Origin: Pseudomonadota bacterium
GTDB lineage: Bacteria > Pseudomonadota > Alphaproteobacteria > Rhizobiales > Xanthobacteraceae
Length of the DNA stretch: 51,125 nt
Assembly: GCA_023423415.1 (NCBI GenBank)
Contig: JAFAFP010000032.1
Location: 1-51,125 of the forward strand
Reading direction: 5' to 3'
Part shown: positions 42,095 to 51,125 of the stretch, one piece after another
How the letters are laid out: every line of letters begins with the position of its first letter
Numbering within the stretch: position 1 is the first letter of the stretch
Notes under the pieces: generated by a model
The model's input: only the letters and a program-made list of their open reading frames with translations
Told to the model about the DNA's origin: nothing
The model's database searches: none
Program-made: the position numbers and the translations under genes

Positions 42095-44488
42095 TCAGAA
42101 CCGAGTTCCACCGCCGAAACGGAATTCCTGAACGATGTCGTAGCCCTGCTTGGTGATCGGAATGGCGTAATCGAACCGAAGCGGACCGAATGGCGAATCC
42201 CAGACCAGACCCGCACCAACCGACGAGCGGATGGCGTTGCTGTCTTCAAAAATCATGGTTTCACCAGGGACTGCAGTCGGGCCCTTATAATTCCAAACCG
42301 ATCCGGCATCGGCAAAGATTGCGGCGCGGATACCAACATCCTTCGGAATGAAGTACAGCGGAATCTGCAGTTCGAGACTGGCCGCCCAGTAGTTCGTACC
42401 GCCGAGTGCGTCGTTTGTCGTCCAGGGGGTTACGTCGCGCGGACCAAAGCCGTTCTGACGGAAGCCGCGAACCAGGTTCGGGCCGCCCTGGAACATGTCG
42501 ATGAAGCGCAGATCCTTGCCACCCCAGCCGGTGATGTTGCCAGCCTGCAGCCGCAGCATCGCGATGTAGTCTGGAACGACCTCCTGATAGAAGCGGAGGT
42601 CACCCGTGCTGCGGATGAAGTTGACGTCGCCACCGAGACCGGCGAGTTCCTGCTTGAGTTCAGCGCGAATGCCCTGGGTCGGAGCACGGTTGTTGTCGAG
42701 CGTGTTGTAGATCAGGCTGTAACCCGCGAGCGACGTCAGTACTGGACCTTGATCAAGGCTCAGGCGAACCGGAAGCGACGGGACGATATCGACGCTGCCG
42801 CAACCCTTGGGTTTATTGTGGGGATCCCACGGTACGATCGCGAAGCAGTTCGAATAGCCGTCCTGCAGCGACAGTTCCTGCTGATACAGCGAATAGCGAA
42901 GCTGCAGCGTCAGATCTTCACGCAGCTCGAAGCCGAGCCGGGCCGCGCCACCGATCGTTTTGGTGTCGTATGACGTGTACTGCTGCCCGTTGGTTTCCTT
43001 GGCGAAGAAATCGAGGCCCAACGCCATGCGGTAGTCGAGGAAATACGGCTCGACAAATGACAGTTCGAAGCCGCGAGCCCGCTGACCGTACTGAACAGAC
43101 GCTCGTGCGGCCTGACCGCGACCAAGCAGGTTGCGTTCGCCGACAGAGACTTCTCCGAGCCAGCCGTCTTGCGTCGAGTAGCCGCCCGAGATCGAGAATT
43201 CACCGGTCGACATTTCTTCGACTTCGACGTTGACCACCACGCGATCCGGCGATGACCCCGGCTCGTTGGTGATCTTCACGCTCTTGAAGTAGTTGAGGTT
43301 CTTGAGCCGGCGCTCGGCACGGTCGATCAGCGCACGGTTATAGGCGTCACCCTCGGCGAGATCGAATTCGCGACGGATCACATAGTCGCGCGTTCGCGTA
43401 TTGCCACGGATCTGGATGCGCTCGATATAGGCGCGCGCACCTTCGTCGACCGTGAACACGACGTTGATCTTGCGGGTGTCGAAGTCGCGGTCGCCGCGTG
43501 GACGAACCACGGCGAAGGGATAACCGCGCTTGGCCACTTCAACCGAAATCGCTTCAACTGATTTCTCGACGGCCTCGGCGTTATAAACGGAGCCGGATTT
43601 GGCCTTGAGTTTGCTGACGACGCTGGCGGCATCGACCGAGCGAACATTCGACTGAATATCCACCTGTCCGAAGGTGTAGCGGTCGCCCTCTTCGATCGTG
43701 AAAGTGACGATAAACGCTTCCTGCGTGGGGTCGAACTCGCTGATCGCCGATACGATTCGAACGTCGGCGAAGCCGTGCTTGAGGTAGAACCGGCGCAACA
43801 AATCGCGATCTGCCTCAATCCGGTCCGGATCATAGACGTCGGTCGTCTTCAGGAAGCTGAGGAGATTGGACTCGGAGGTCTTGATGACGTCCTTCAGCCG
43901 GAAATCGCTGTAATTGTTGTTGCCGATGAAACGGATCGCCTTGACGCCCGTCTTCTTGCCTTCGGTGATTTCGAAAACCAGGTCGACGCGATTGTTCGGC
44001 AACTCGATGATCTTCGGCACCACGCGGACGTTGTAGCGTCCGTTGCGGCGATAGGTCTCGATGATGCGTTGCGTGTCGGATTGGACGATCGGCCGCGACA
44101 GCGTTCCACGCGCCTTCGACTGAATCTCGGCGGTGAGCTGTTCGTCCTTGGCCTTGATGTTTCCTTCAAAGGCGATGCGGTTGATGACCGGGTTTTCCAC
44201 CACAGTCACGATCAACCGGCCACCCGCCTGACGGATCTGGATGTCCTGGAATAGCCCTGTTGCGTAAAGGCCCTTGAGGCCTTCGTCGATCTGGGCTGCG
44301 CCCGTGCCACGGAAATACGAGCGGATGGTGTCCGCCTCGACGCGCCGGTTGCCTTCCACAACGACCGCGCTCGCTTGAGCCAAAGCATAGCCGGTCGGCA
44401 CCGTGACCGCAGCGATGCCCGCAACAACCCCACTCAGGAGCAGAACCCCCAGGCCCACTCCCCGCAATACCCGGCCACTCATTCCCAT
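42095..44488 (-). CDS. bamA: Outer membrane protein assembly factor BamA
   Basis: A 797-residue Omp85 protein that inserts beta-barrel proteins into the outer membrane. A signal peptide (VLRGVGLGVLLLSGVVAGIAA) is followed by five POTRA domains (about 45-420, starting VVVEGNRRVEADTIRSYFRG). A 16-strand barrel ends in FRFGGGTRF with the terminal aromatic residue required for assembly. The VRGF motif in the barrel (PNLVRGFRQNGFG) is present. The start is uncertain among GTG 44494, ATG 44488 and ATG 44482. It follows rseP after 169 nt. Confidence 0.95.
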   Translation of the reverse strand: MGMSGRVLRGVGLGVLLLSGVVAGIAAVTVPTGYALAQASAVVVEGNRRVEADTIRSYFRGTGAAQIDEGLKGLYATGLFQDIQIRQAGGRLIVTVVENPVINRIAFEGNIKAKDEQLTAEIQSKARGTLSRPIVQSDTQRIIETYRRNGRYNVRVVPKIIELPNNRVDLVFEITEGKKTGVKAIRFIGNNNYSDFRLKDVIKTSESNLLSFLKTTDVYDPDRIEADRDLLRRFYLKHGFADVRIVSAISEFDPTQEAFIVTFTIEEGDRYTFGQVDIQSNVRSVDAASVVSKLKAKSGSVYNAEAVEKSVEAISVEVAKRGYPFAVVRPRGDRDFDTRKINVVFTVDEGARAYIERIQIRGNTRTRDYVIRREFDLAEGDAYNRALIDRAERRLKNLNYFKSVKITNEPGSSPDRVVVNVEVEEMSTGEFSISGGYSTQDGWLGEVSVGERNLLGRGQAARASVQYGQRARGFELSFVEPYFLDYRMALGLDFFAKETNGQQYTSYDTKTIGGAARLGFELREDLTLQLRYSLYQQELSLQDGYSNCFAIVPWDPHNKPKGCGSVDIVPSLPVRLSLDQGPVLTSLAGYSLIYNTLDNNRAPTQGIRAELKQELAGLGGDVNFIRSTGDLRFYQEVVPDYIAMLRLQAGNITGWGGKDLRFIDMFQGGPNLVRGFRQNGFGPRDVTPWTTNDALGGTNYWAASLELQIPLYFIPKDVGIRAAIFADAGSVWNYKGPTAVPGETMIFEDSNAIRSSVGAGLVWDSPFGPLRFDYAIPITKQGYDIVQEFRFGGGTRF

Positions 44489-44657
44489 TGCCACGCGCTT
44501 TTGCCCTACCCCGTCGGCGGTCAGAATCGTAAACAAGTGTCTACCACCACTAGCTTTTACAGTCTCAAGCCAGAGGTGCAAACGAAACCGTTTACGTATC
44601 TTAACCGAACCCCCGTCACGTTGCCTCGTCGCCACACGTCGTCCCCCGACGAAGGTG

Positions 44658-45803
44658 CTATGAGGCAGCCAAATGTAAGATGTCGTTAAAAGTTGCAAAA
44701 ATCATCAACATAACGACCAACGCCAGGCCGATGCGGAACCCCATTTCCTGGGCGCGCTCGGAAAGCGGCTTCCCTCTGATCGCCTCGATGGCATAGAACA
44801 AAAGGTGTCCACCATCCAGCAGTGGCACCGGAAACAAGTTCAAAAGCCCGATCGACACCGACAGGATCGCCGCCAGATTCATGATGGCGACAAAGCCGAC
44901 CGTCGCCACCTGCCCCGAGACCTGCGCAATGCGGATAGGACCGCCCAGCTGGTCGGCGGATTCGCGGCCGACGATGATACCGCCGATGTAGGACAGCGTT
45001 CGCTCAACGACGAACCAGGTCTCCTCGACCCCCATCCAGACGGCCTGCGGCGCTGGAACGGTTTCGAGCTTGGCATCGGTTGCGCCCATCGATCGGGTAA
45101 TTCCCAGAACGCCGATCCGGTGCACGTTGCCGAAATTGTCCTTCACCTCGCGAAGGGCCGGTGTGGCCTTGAGATCGACCTTGGCTCCGCCGCGATCGAC
45201 GGTGACGCTCAGCTCCTGGCCCGCATTTGTACTGACCACGCGCTGCATGTCGGCAAATGTCTGAATGGGGCGACCGTTGATGGATACAACGACGTCGCCG
45301 GGGACGAAGCCCGCCGTTGCGGCCGCGCTTTCCGGCTGGATCGCGTCGATCCGCGCCGATGTGGACGGCCGGCCATAGAAGGTGAAGATCGCCGCGAAGA
45401 TCAGGATCGCCAGGATGAAATTGGCGATCGGTCCGGCGGCCACAATGGCGGCCCGGCTTCTCACCGGCTGGTGGTGGAAACTCTCCCGCCGCTCGGCCGG
45501 TGTCATCGATGAGATCGCCGCCTGGTCAGGCGTGCTCGCCGCATCGTCGTCGCCAAAAAACTTGACGTAGCCGCCAAGCGGAATGGCCGAAATTTTCCAG
45601 CGTGTGCCGTGGCGGTCGTTAAAGCCGACGATTTCGGGACCAAAGCCGACCGAAAACGTCAGCACTCGGACGCCGCACCAGCGGGCAACGAGGAAGTGCC
45701 CCAGCTCGTGGAAGAACACCACAATGGTGAGGACGAACAGGAACGGCAACAGCGCGCCGGTAACCCCGCCGCCCCACAAGCTGAAATTCTCCAGAAAACC
45801 CAT
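44658..45803 (-). CDS. rseP: Site-2 zinc protease RseP
   Basis: A 381-residue intramembrane metalloprotease that cuts anti-sigma factors and leftover signal peptides. The zinc site is HELGH in VVFFHELGHFLVARW and the third ligand is in FPVPLLDGGHLLF. One PDZ domain lies between (about 120-215, including GFVPGDVVVSINGRPI). MGFLENFSLWGG is the start, with the longer frame upstream entering dxr. It lies 28 nt after dxr and upstream of bamA, the usual order. Confidence 0.94.
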   Translation of the reverse strand: MGFLENFSLWGGGVTGALLPFLFVLTIVVFFHELGHFLVARWCGVRVLTFSVGFGPEIVGFNDRHGTRWKISAIPLGGYVKFFGDDDAASTPDQAAISSMTPAERRESFHHQPVRSRAAIVAAGPIANFILAILIFAAIFTFYGRPSTSARIDAIQPESAAATAGFVPGDVVVSINGRPIQTFADMQRVVSTNAGQELSVTVDRGGAKVDLKATPALREVKDNFGNVHRIGVLGITRSMGATDAKLETVPAPQAVWMGVEETWFVVERTLSYIGGIIVGRESADQLGGPIRIAQVSGQVATVGFVAIMNLAAILSVSIGLLNLFPVPLLDGGHLLFYAIEAIRGKPLSERAQEMGFRIGLALVVMLMIFATFNDILHLAAS

Positions 45804-45831
45804 GGACAGCCCTATTCCGAAAATCCGACGA

Positions 45832-47055
45832 TCAGTTTCTAGAAACGGTCGGCAGCAGCGCGTCAGCCATTGATCTTGCGGCCCTGTCGATTGCAAGCGC
45901 TTCTTCGACGGTGGCTGGTTCGCGAACGACGCCCGTCCGCACCGCCTCGTTCAGGGTCGCTTCCACGAGCGCCGGAATGGCGGCAAATCCGAGGCGGCGG
46001 GCGAGGAATTCAGCCACCGCGACTTCATTGGCAGCATTTAGGACCGTTGGGGCCGCTCCGCCAGCCTCAATGACCTCTCGCGCCAGACGAAGGGCAGGAA
46101 AACGAACAAGATCTGGCGCTTCGAAGGTCAGATTGGCCATCTCTTCGAGGGTCAGGCGCCGCGCGGGCTCGTCGATCCGGTCGGGCCAGCCAAGACAATG
46201 CGAGATCGGGATGCGCATGTCCGGCGCGCCAAGCTGCGCGATGAATGAGCCATCGCGGAACTCGACGATGCCGTGAACGATCGACTGGGGATGCACGTAG
46301 GCATCGATGCTGCTCGCAGGCATCTGGAACAGGTGATGCGCTTCGATCAGTTCGAGCCCCTTGTTCATCAGGGTGGCCGAATCGATCGTGACCTTGGCGC
46401 CCATCGACCAGTTCGGATGCTTCAAGGCCTGCTCGGGGGTCGCCGCATTGATCGCTTCAGCGGTCCAGGTGCGGAACGGCCCTCCCGATGCGGTGAGGAT
46501 CAACCGCCGAACGTCGTCCCGCGTCCCTGCGCCCATCGCCTGAAACAGCGCGTTATGTTCGGAATCGACGGGCAGGATCGTCGTGTTGCGTGCGGCGGCA
46601 CGGCGCATGAACAGCGCGCCGGCGCAAACGAGGCATTCCTTGTTGGCGATCGCGACCGACGCACCGCGCTCGACGGCAGCCATCGTCGGAGCGAGACCGG
46701 CCGCGCCGCTGATGGAGGCCATGATCCAATCAGCAGGGCGCGCGGCCGCTTCGATCACCGCGGACTCGCCGGAGCCAGCCGCGATTCCGGTCCCCGACAG
46801 GGCATCCTTGAGTGCCGAAAGCTTGTCCGCGTCGGCAACTGCGGCGAACTTGGCCCTGAGGGCGATGGCGGCTTTTGCCAGGGCCTCGACATTGCGTTGA
46901 GCGGTGATCGCCTCGACTTGATAGCGCTCGGGTTGGCGCAGCAACAGATCGATCGTGCTTGTGCCAATGGAGCCAGTCGCACCAAGGATGCTCACGCTCC
47001 GCGGCGCTGTCGCCTTGGCGTTCTTCTGGTTGAGTGATGGTGATGTGTTCAGCAT
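45832..47055 (-). CDS. dxr: 1-deoxy-D-xylulose 5-phosphate reductoisomerase
   Basis: A 407-residue NADPH enzyme of the non-mevalonate isoprenoid pathway. The NADPH motif is ILGATGSIGTSTIDLL; metal- and substrate-binding residues lie in ANKECLV, PVDSEHNALFQ and HPNWSMGAKVTIDSATLMNK (about residues 208-227). The length matches the family. It starts 3 nt after the cdsA stop, so the two are co-transcribed. With uppS two genes upstream it supplies isoprenoid units for the undecaprenyl carrier. Confidence 0.96.
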   Translation of the reverse strand: MLNTSPSLNQKNAKATAPRSVSILGATGSIGTSTIDLLLRQPERYQVEAITAQRNVEALAKAAIALRAKFAAVADADKLSALKDALSGTGIAAGSGESAVIEAAARPADWIMASISGAAGLAPTMAAVERGASVAIANKECLVCAGALFMRRAAARNTTILPVDSEHNALFQAMGAGTRDDVRRLILTASGGPFRTWTAEAINAATPEQALKHPNWSMGAKVTIDSATLMNKGLELIEAHHLFQMPASSIDAYVHPQSIVHGIVEFRDGSFIAQLGAPDMRIPISHCLGWPDRIDEPARRLTLEEMANLTFEAPDLVRFPALRLAREVIEAGGAAPTVLNAANEVAVAEFLARRLGFAAIPALVEATLNEAVRTGVVREPATVEEALAIDRAARSMADALLPTVSRN

Positions 47056-47058
47056 GCG

Positions 47059-47925
47059 TTACCAAATGAGAAGCGCGCTGCCTGGCGCTTCAAGGCCGCC
47101 GCGAAGCACGCCAAAAAGCGCCGCGACGGCCGCGGCGAAAATGAATCCATCGAGCCGGTCCATGACGCCACCGTGGCCGGGGATCAGGCCGCTCGAATCC
47201 TTGACGTCGAACTTTCGCTTCAGCCAAGACTCGAACAGGTCGCCGGCTTGAGATGCGATCGATAGAACCAGCGCGACAACGCCAATCATCACCGGATTTT
47301 TGATTGCGAATACGATGCTGACCGCAATGGCGGCAGCGATCGCGACGATCGTTCCGCCGATCGCTCCTGACCACGTCTTTTTGGGGCTGATCGCCGGCGC
47401 CAGCTTCGGCCCTCCAATCGCGCGACCCGAGAAATAACCGCCGATATCCGTTCCCCAAACCACGGCGAAGAGCATGACGATGGTGGCAAGGCCATAGACC
47501 GGATCGGCGCGGAGGATCACCGGTGCAAGGAGCAACGCGCTGGCATATACAATCCCGCCTGCGATCAGCGGCGATTGGCGGCCTGCAGTTGCAATCGCGG
47601 CAAAGATACCGAGAGCGGTGACCATGACAGCGATCGCCGAATGGTCGGTCTCGATCAGGATCGCTTGCAGGATCAACACGCAAGCGCCGGTCGTGAGAAC
47701 CACCTGGCGGCCTGCGGGATCAATGAGGCCGACCCATTCCCACCAGACCGCAACCGCTGCCGCGAGCCAGAAAAGGGTGAAAGGCCATGCGCCGAGATAC
47801 GCCGCGCCGACCGCAAGCGGAGCAAGAACGAGCGCTGAAGCGATCCTCAGCCAGAGATTGCGCGCCGAGGGCGTGCTCGTTGTCTCCGGCAATGGCATGG
47901 CGGGATCGCGGCTCGGCATGATCAT
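47059..47925 (-). CDS. cdsA: Phosphatidate cytidylyltransferase
   Basis: A 288-residue membrane enzyme that makes CDP-diacylglycerol from phosphatidate and CTP. About eight membrane helices are seen. The family signature is at the C-terminal side: SWLKRKFDVKDSSG followed by IPGHGGVMDRLDG. WGTDIGGYFSGRAIGGPKL is also conserved. The first ATG overlaps the uppS stop (ATGA); an ATG two codons later is possible. The enzyme links phospholipid synthesis to the isoprenoid and lipid A genes around it. Confidence 0.95.
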   Translation of the reverse strand: MIMPSRDPAMPLPETTSTPSARNLWLRIASALVLAPLAVGAAYLGAWPFTLFWLAAAVAVWWEWVGLIDPAGRQVVLTTGACVLILQAILIETDHSAIAVMVTALGIFAAIATAGRQSPLIAGGIVYASALLLAPVILRADPVYGLATIVMLFAVVWGTDIGGYFSGRAIGGPKLAPAISPKKTWSGAIGGTIVAIAAAIAVSIVFAIKNPVMIGVVALVLSIASQAGDLFESWLKRKFDVKDSSGLIPGHGGVMDRLDGFIFAAAVAALFGVLRGGLEAPGSALLIW

Positions 47926-48674
47926 GACCCGGCAGCAGCCAATCCGCCAAATCGCCGCTCGCGTCGCGCATATTCGGAGATCGCCTGTTCGAGCGCGGCG
48001 CGATCGAAATCGGGCCAGAATGTCGGTACGAAAATGAGTTCGCTGTAAGCCGATTGCCAGAGCAGGAAGTTTGACAGCCGCTGCTCGCCACTCGTCCGAA
48101 TGATCAGGTCCGGATCGGGCAGATCGGAGGCATCCATGAAAGCGGAAAGATGATCCTCGGTGATGTCGGCAACCTGAAGGCGGCCGGCGGCGACTTCATC
48201 GACAAGACGGCGCGCCGCACGCGCGATCTCCTGACGCGCGCCGTAATTGAAGGCAACGACCAGTGTCAGTCCATCGTTGTCACGTGTTGTTTCCTCGGCC
48301 TCCTGGAGCAGGCTGCGAACATCGTCTTCAAGACCGTCACGATCGCCGATGATGCGAACGCGCACATTATTGCGACGCAGATCCGCAAGATCGTTGCGGA
48401 TGAAGCGACGCAGTAATCCCAGAAGATCGAGGATCTCTGATTGCGGACGCGACCAGTTTTCCGAACTGAAGGCGAAAATGGTCAGGATGCTGATGCCGAT
48501 TTCGCCCGCAGTCCGCACTGTACGGCGCAGAGCCTCGACGCCACGACGATGCCCCTCAGCCCGCGGCAAGCCGCGGGCCGCGGCCCAGCGGCCGTTGCCG
48601 TCCATGATAATGGCGACATGGCGGGGAATTTCGAAATCCGAAGTCCCGTCCAATGAAACCTTTGGCATCGACAT
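47922..48674 (-). CDS. uppS: Undecaprenyl diphosphate synthase
   Basis: A 250-residue cis-prenyltransferase that builds the C55 lipid carrier for cell wall and LPS. The diphosphate-binding IIMDGNGRWAAARG, GHRRGVEALR, FAFSSENWSRP and the C-terminal RTSGEQRLSNFLLWQSAYSE are hallmarks. MSMPKVSLDG at 48674 is chosen; an in-frame TTG at 48707 and an ATG at 48668 are alternatives and no strong ribosome site decides. It begins 36 nt after frr and overlaps cdsA by four bases. Confidence 0.95.
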   Translation of the reverse strand: MSMPKVSLDGTSDFEIPRHVAIIMDGNGRWAAARGLPRAEGHRRGVEALRRTVRTAGEIGISILTIFAFSSENWSRPQSEILDLLGLLRRFIRNDLADLRRNNVRVRIIGDRDGLEDDVRSLLQEAEETTRDNDGLTLVVAFNYGARQEIARAARRLVDEVAAGRLQVADITEDHLSAFMDASDLPDPDLIIRTSGEQRLSNFLLWQSAYSELIFVPTFWPDFDRAALEQAISEYARRERRFGGLAAAGS

Positions 48675-48710
48675 CGCAGGATCCGTTCGCGCCCGTGCCG
48701 GTCTCAACTT

Positions 48711-49274
48711 TTAGACCGTCAGGATTTCTTTTTCCTTATGCGCCAGCATCTGGTCGACCTCGCTGACCATCTGATCGGTCGCCTTCTGGATGTCGCCCGA
48801 GAAGCGCTCGTGCTCGTCCTTGCTGATCTCATGGTCCTTTTCGAGTTTCTTGAGCACATCGATACCGTCGCGCCGCACATGGCGCACCGCGACCTTGGCG
48901 GCTTCAGCGTATTTGTGCGCGACCTTGACCAGCTCCTTGCGGCGCTCTTCGTTCAATTCAGGAATGCGGAGACGGATGACCTGCCCTTCCGTCTGCGGAT
49001 TGAGACCGAGATTGGATGCGGTGATCGCCTTTTCCACGGCGTGCACCATCGAACGATCCCAGACCTGTACGCTGAGAAGGCGCGGCTCCGGCACACTAAC
49101 GGTCGCAACCTGCGAAAGCGGCATATGCGTGCCATAGGCATCGACCTGAACGGGCTCCAGCAGATTCGCGCTCGCCCGGCCGGTCCGCAGACCGGAGAGC
49201 TCCTGCTTGAGCACCCCAAGCGCGCCCTGCATGCGCCGCTTCAGCTCGTTGATATCGTGCGTCGTTGCTGCCAT
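48711..49274 (-). CDS. frr: Ribosome recycling factor
   Basis: A 187-residue factor that, with EF-G, splits the ribosome after termination. The start region has KRRMQGALGVLKQELSGLRTGRAS, and the helix-rich C-terminal part has LNEERRKELVKVAHKYAE and RRDGIDVLKKLEKD, all conserved. The length is standard. It lies 76 nt after pyrH in the rpsB-tsf-pyrH-frr cluster conserved in most bacteria. Confidence 0.97.
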   Translation of the reverse strand: MAATTHDINELKRRMQGALGVLKQELSGLRTGRASANLLEPVQVDAYGTHMPLSQVATVSVPEPRLLSVQVWDRSMVHAVEKAITASNLGLNPQTEGQVIRLRIPELNEERRKELVKVAHKYAEAAKVAVRHVRRDGIDVLKKLEKDHEISKDEHERFSGDIQKATDQMVSEVDQMLAHKEKEILTV

Positions 49275-49350
49275 TTCGCTGCTCTCTTGAACTTGGCCGG
49301 AAATTCAAACCGTTCTCTGCCGCCAACGAGCGTTCGCAACCTGCGAGCGC

Positions 49351-50067
49351 CTAATCGGCAACGACGGTCGCGCGGCCCTTCCCGCGCAAAACGGCTTCGA
49401 TCGCGCCCGGCTCGCGGATCGAAAAGACGATGATAGGCATAGCATTTTCGCGGGCAAGCGCGAACGCAGTGGTATCCATCACCTTCAGGTTGCGCTCCAT
49501 TGCCTCCCGAGGGCTCAGCCGGTCATACCGGACGGCCGATTTGTCCTTTTTGGGGTCGGCACTGTAGACTCCGTCAACGTTGGTGGCCTTGAGAACGGCA
49601 TCGCAATCCAGCTCGGCCGCTCGCAGCACCGCCGTCGTGTCGGTCGTGAAAAAGGGGTTGCCGGTCCCGCCGGCGAGGATGACCACCTTCCCCTGCCCGA
49701 TCAGATCAAGCGCGCGCTGCCGGGAAAAAGGATCGCAGACTGTCGGCATCGGTACGGCAGACAATGTCCGGGCGGGAACGCCGGCGCGCCCAATGGCAGC
49801 CTCGAGAACGAGGCTATTCATCACCGTCGCCAACATGCCCATCGTATCGCCGGTCGGTCGCGATACGCCCCGGCCTGACACTTCAACGCCGCGGAAGATG
49901 TTGCCGCCGCCGACGACGATGCCGATTTCGACGCCCAGGCGGTGCGTCGCAACAATGTCCGCGGCGATCTGCTCGACCACGGACTGATCGACGCCAAAGC
50001 CGGCAGCTCCGGCCAAGGCCTCGCCCGAGAGCTTGACGATCACACGTCCATAGACCGCTTCGGCCAT
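49351..50067 (-). CDS. pyrH: Uridylate kinase
   Basis: A 238-residue hexameric kinase that makes UDP from UMP. VIVKLSGEAL, VVGGGNIFRG, GDTMGMLATVMNSL, GTGNPFFTTDTTAVLRA and KATNVDGVYSADP are characteristic of the bacterial enzyme. The ATG at 50067 has AAGGACGG upstream; an in-frame GTG seven codons earlier is less likely because that ribosome site would lie inside the gene. It follows tsf by 30 nt. Confidence 0.96.
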   Translation of the reverse strand: MAEAVYGRVIVKLSGEALAGAAGFGVDQSVVEQIAADIVATHRLGVEIGIVVGGGNIFRGVEVSGRGVSRPTGDTMGMLATVMNSLVLEAAIGRAGVPARTLSAVPMPTVCDPFSRQRALDLIGQGKVVILAGGTGNPFFTTDTTAVLRAAELDCDAVLKATNVDGVYSADPKKDKSAVRYDRLSPREAMERNLKVMDTTAFALARENAMPIIVFSIREPGAIEAVLRGKGRATVVAD

Positions 50068-50097
50068 GCTGCGACCGTCCTTGCTCACGCGTTCGAT

Positions 50098-51021
50098 TTA
50101 GTTGGTTCCTGCTGCTGCGGCGACTTCCGCCGCAAAGTCCGATTCCTGCTTCTCGATGCCTTCGCCGAGCGCATAGCGCACGAAGCCGACAACCTTGACC
50201 GGAGCGCCGACCTTGCCTTCAGCCGCCTTCACAGCCTGGGCGACGGTTTTATCGCTTTCATGGATGAACGGTTGGTCGAGCAGGCAGACTTCCTTGAAGT
50301 AGGTCTTCAGGCCGGATTCAACGATCTTCTCGACGACATTGTCCGGCTTGCCCTGCGCCTTGGCCTTGTCGGCCAGCACGCCCTTTTCGCGCGCGATCAC
50401 CTCGGCCGGGACCCCTGCGGGATCGACAGCAACCGGATTCGCGGCTGCGACGTGCATCGCAATCAAGCGTCCGAATGCCGCCAGTTCCTGAACGTCACCG
50501 GCGGACTCGAGCGCCACCATGACACCGATTTTGCCGAGACCTTCCGATACCGAATTATGCATGTAGGTACCGATCACGCCCTGATTGACCGACAGAGAGG
50601 CCGTGCGGCGCAAGGTCATGTTCTCGCCGATCGTCGCAATCGCCGAGGCGATCGCTTCATCGACGGTCATGCTGCCGACCTTAGCGGTTTTCAGCTTCTC
50701 GACGTCGCCACCGGTGGACAGAGCGGCATCTGCGATCAGCTTCACAAGGCCCTGGAAATGATCGTTGCGGGCAACGAAATCGGTCTCGGCATTGACCTCG
50801 ACAATTGCGCCTTTTTGGGGCGCGGTGCTGATGCCAACCAGACCTTCCGCTGCGACGCGGCCGGCTTTCTTGGCCGCCTTTGCGAGCCCTTTCTTGCGCA
50901 GCCAATCGACCGCCGCTTCAACGTCGCCCTTGGTCTCGGTCAACGCCGCTTTGCAATCCATCATACCAGCGCCGGTCTGCTCACGCAGGTCCTTCACAAG
51001 CGATGCGGTGATTTCTGCCAT
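50098..51021 (-). CDS. tsf: Elongation factor Ts
   Basis: A 307-residue nucleotide exchange factor for EF-Tu. The N-terminal UBA-like domain has LVKDLREQTGAGMMDCKAAL. The core has EVNAETDFVARN, which contains the Thr-Asp-Phe that enters EF-Tu and displaces the magnesium ion. The C-terminal part (FIHESDKTVAQAVK) matches the family. It begins 57 nt after rpsB; a hairpin occupies that gap. Confidence 0.97.
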   Translation of the reverse strand: MAEITASLVKDLREQTGAGMMDCKAALTETKGDVEAAVDWLRKKGLAKAAKKAGRVAAEGLVGISTAPQKGAIVEVNAETDFVARNDHFQGLVKLIADAALSTGGDVEKLKTAKVGSMTVDEAIASAIATIGENMTLRRTASLSVNQGVIGTYMHNSVSEGLGKIGVMVALESAGDVQELAAFGRLIAMHVAAANPVAVDPAGVPAEVIAREKGVLADKAKAQGKPDNVVEKIVESGLKTYFKEVCLLDQPFIHESDKTVAQAVKAAEGKVGAPVKVVGFVRYALGEGIEKQESDFAAEVAAAAGTN

Positions 51022-51049
51022 GTCAATAATCCGAACGTGCTGGTGTGGC

Positions 51050-51070
51050 GGCGCGGGGTTGTCCCGCGCC
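51050..51070 (-). promoter_or_regulatory. Stem-loop between rpsB and tsf
   Basis: Perfect 8-bp stem GGCGCGGG / CCCGCGCC with a five-base loop, in the 57-nt gap. No U-run follows on the minus strand, so it is more likely a hairpin that tunes tsf expression or transcript stability than a full terminator. Confidence 0.5.
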
Positions 51071-51078
51071 GTAGATAT

Positions 51079-51125
51079 TTATTCGGCGTCAGCGGTGAAG
51101 CTCTTGGCCTTCGCCACCCATTGGT
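51079..51125 (-). CDS. rpsB: Ribosomal protein S2, last 14 residues (rest outside window)
   Basis: The final codons of a minus-strand gene are visible; they read QWVAKAKSFTADAE then TAA. This matches the extended C-terminal tail of S2 proteins in Bradyrhizobium-like bacteria as I remember it, and rpsB is the expected neighbour of tsf. The piece is very short, so the call rests mainly on gene order. Confidence 0.75.
   Translation of the reverse strand, partial: QWVAKAKSFTADAE

Overview
The window is a high-GC alphaproteobacterial chromosome segment. Three things point to the order Hyphomicrobiales and most likely the Bradyrhizobium / Rhodopseudomonas / Afipia group. The E1-beta subunit of pyruvate dehydrogenase carries its own lipoyl domain. 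The lexA operator has the alphaproteobacterial GTTC-N7-GTTC form. The order rpsB-tsf-pyrH-frr-uppS-cdsA-dxr-rseP-bamA-lpxD-fabZ-lpxA-lpxI-lpxB is also typical. Taxonomy is inferred from remembered protein families, not from a search. Most of the window is conserved core genome. No rRNA, tRNA, CRISPR array, transposase or phage gene was recognised.

Region 1 (1-3.2 kb) is the most accessory-looking part. It holds the end of an ABC exporter, a dodecin, two small unknown proteins, a two-gene unit made of a YjhX/TopAI-family protein and a GNAT acetyltransferase (a toxin-antitoxin-like pair with a 19-nt perfect palindrome upstream), a small membrane protein, and a 63-bp sequence present twice.

Region 2 (3.2-18.9 kb, almost all minus strand) is central carbon and envelope precursor metabolism: tpiA, secG, pyrG, a VOC protein, guanine deaminase, kdsA, an MFS transporter, eno, ftsB, then pdhA-pdhB-pdhC-lpdA ending at a good terminator. 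queF is the only plus-strand gene here. Two tandem palindromic elements lie between guaD and kdsA, and one of them supplies the guaD stop codon.

Region 3 (19-27.7 kb, plus strand) is a PpiD-like chaperone followed by trpE, trpG-trpD-trpC-moaC-moeA and lexA. Tryptophan and molybdenum cofactor genes are packed closely, and lexA has two predicted LexA boxes in its own promoter. Convergent comEC overlaps the end of lexA by 18 bp.

Region 4 (27.7-35 kb) holds comEC and glnS on the minus strand, divergent from gltX and gltA on the plus strand. A 2.6-kb stretch follows (about 34.9-37.6 kb). It has an unknown exported protein, a 656-nt gap with no recognised gene, a GlsB/YeaQ-type membrane protein and a ketoacyl-ACP synthase III that resembles Bacteroidetes FabH. 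I infer that this stretch is inserted next to lpxB.

Region 5 (37.6-51.1 kb, all minus strand) is one long cell-envelope and translation cluster. It is read from rpsB (cut by the window edge) through tsf, pyrH, frr, uppS, cdsA, dxr, rseP, bamA, lpxD, fabZ, lpxA, lpxI and lpxB. Stop/start overlaps at uppS-cdsA, fabZ-lpxA, lpxA-lpxI and lpxI-lpxB show translational coupling. Together these genes make isoprenoid precursors, the undecaprenyl carrier, phospholipid precursors, lipid A and the outer-membrane protein insertase.
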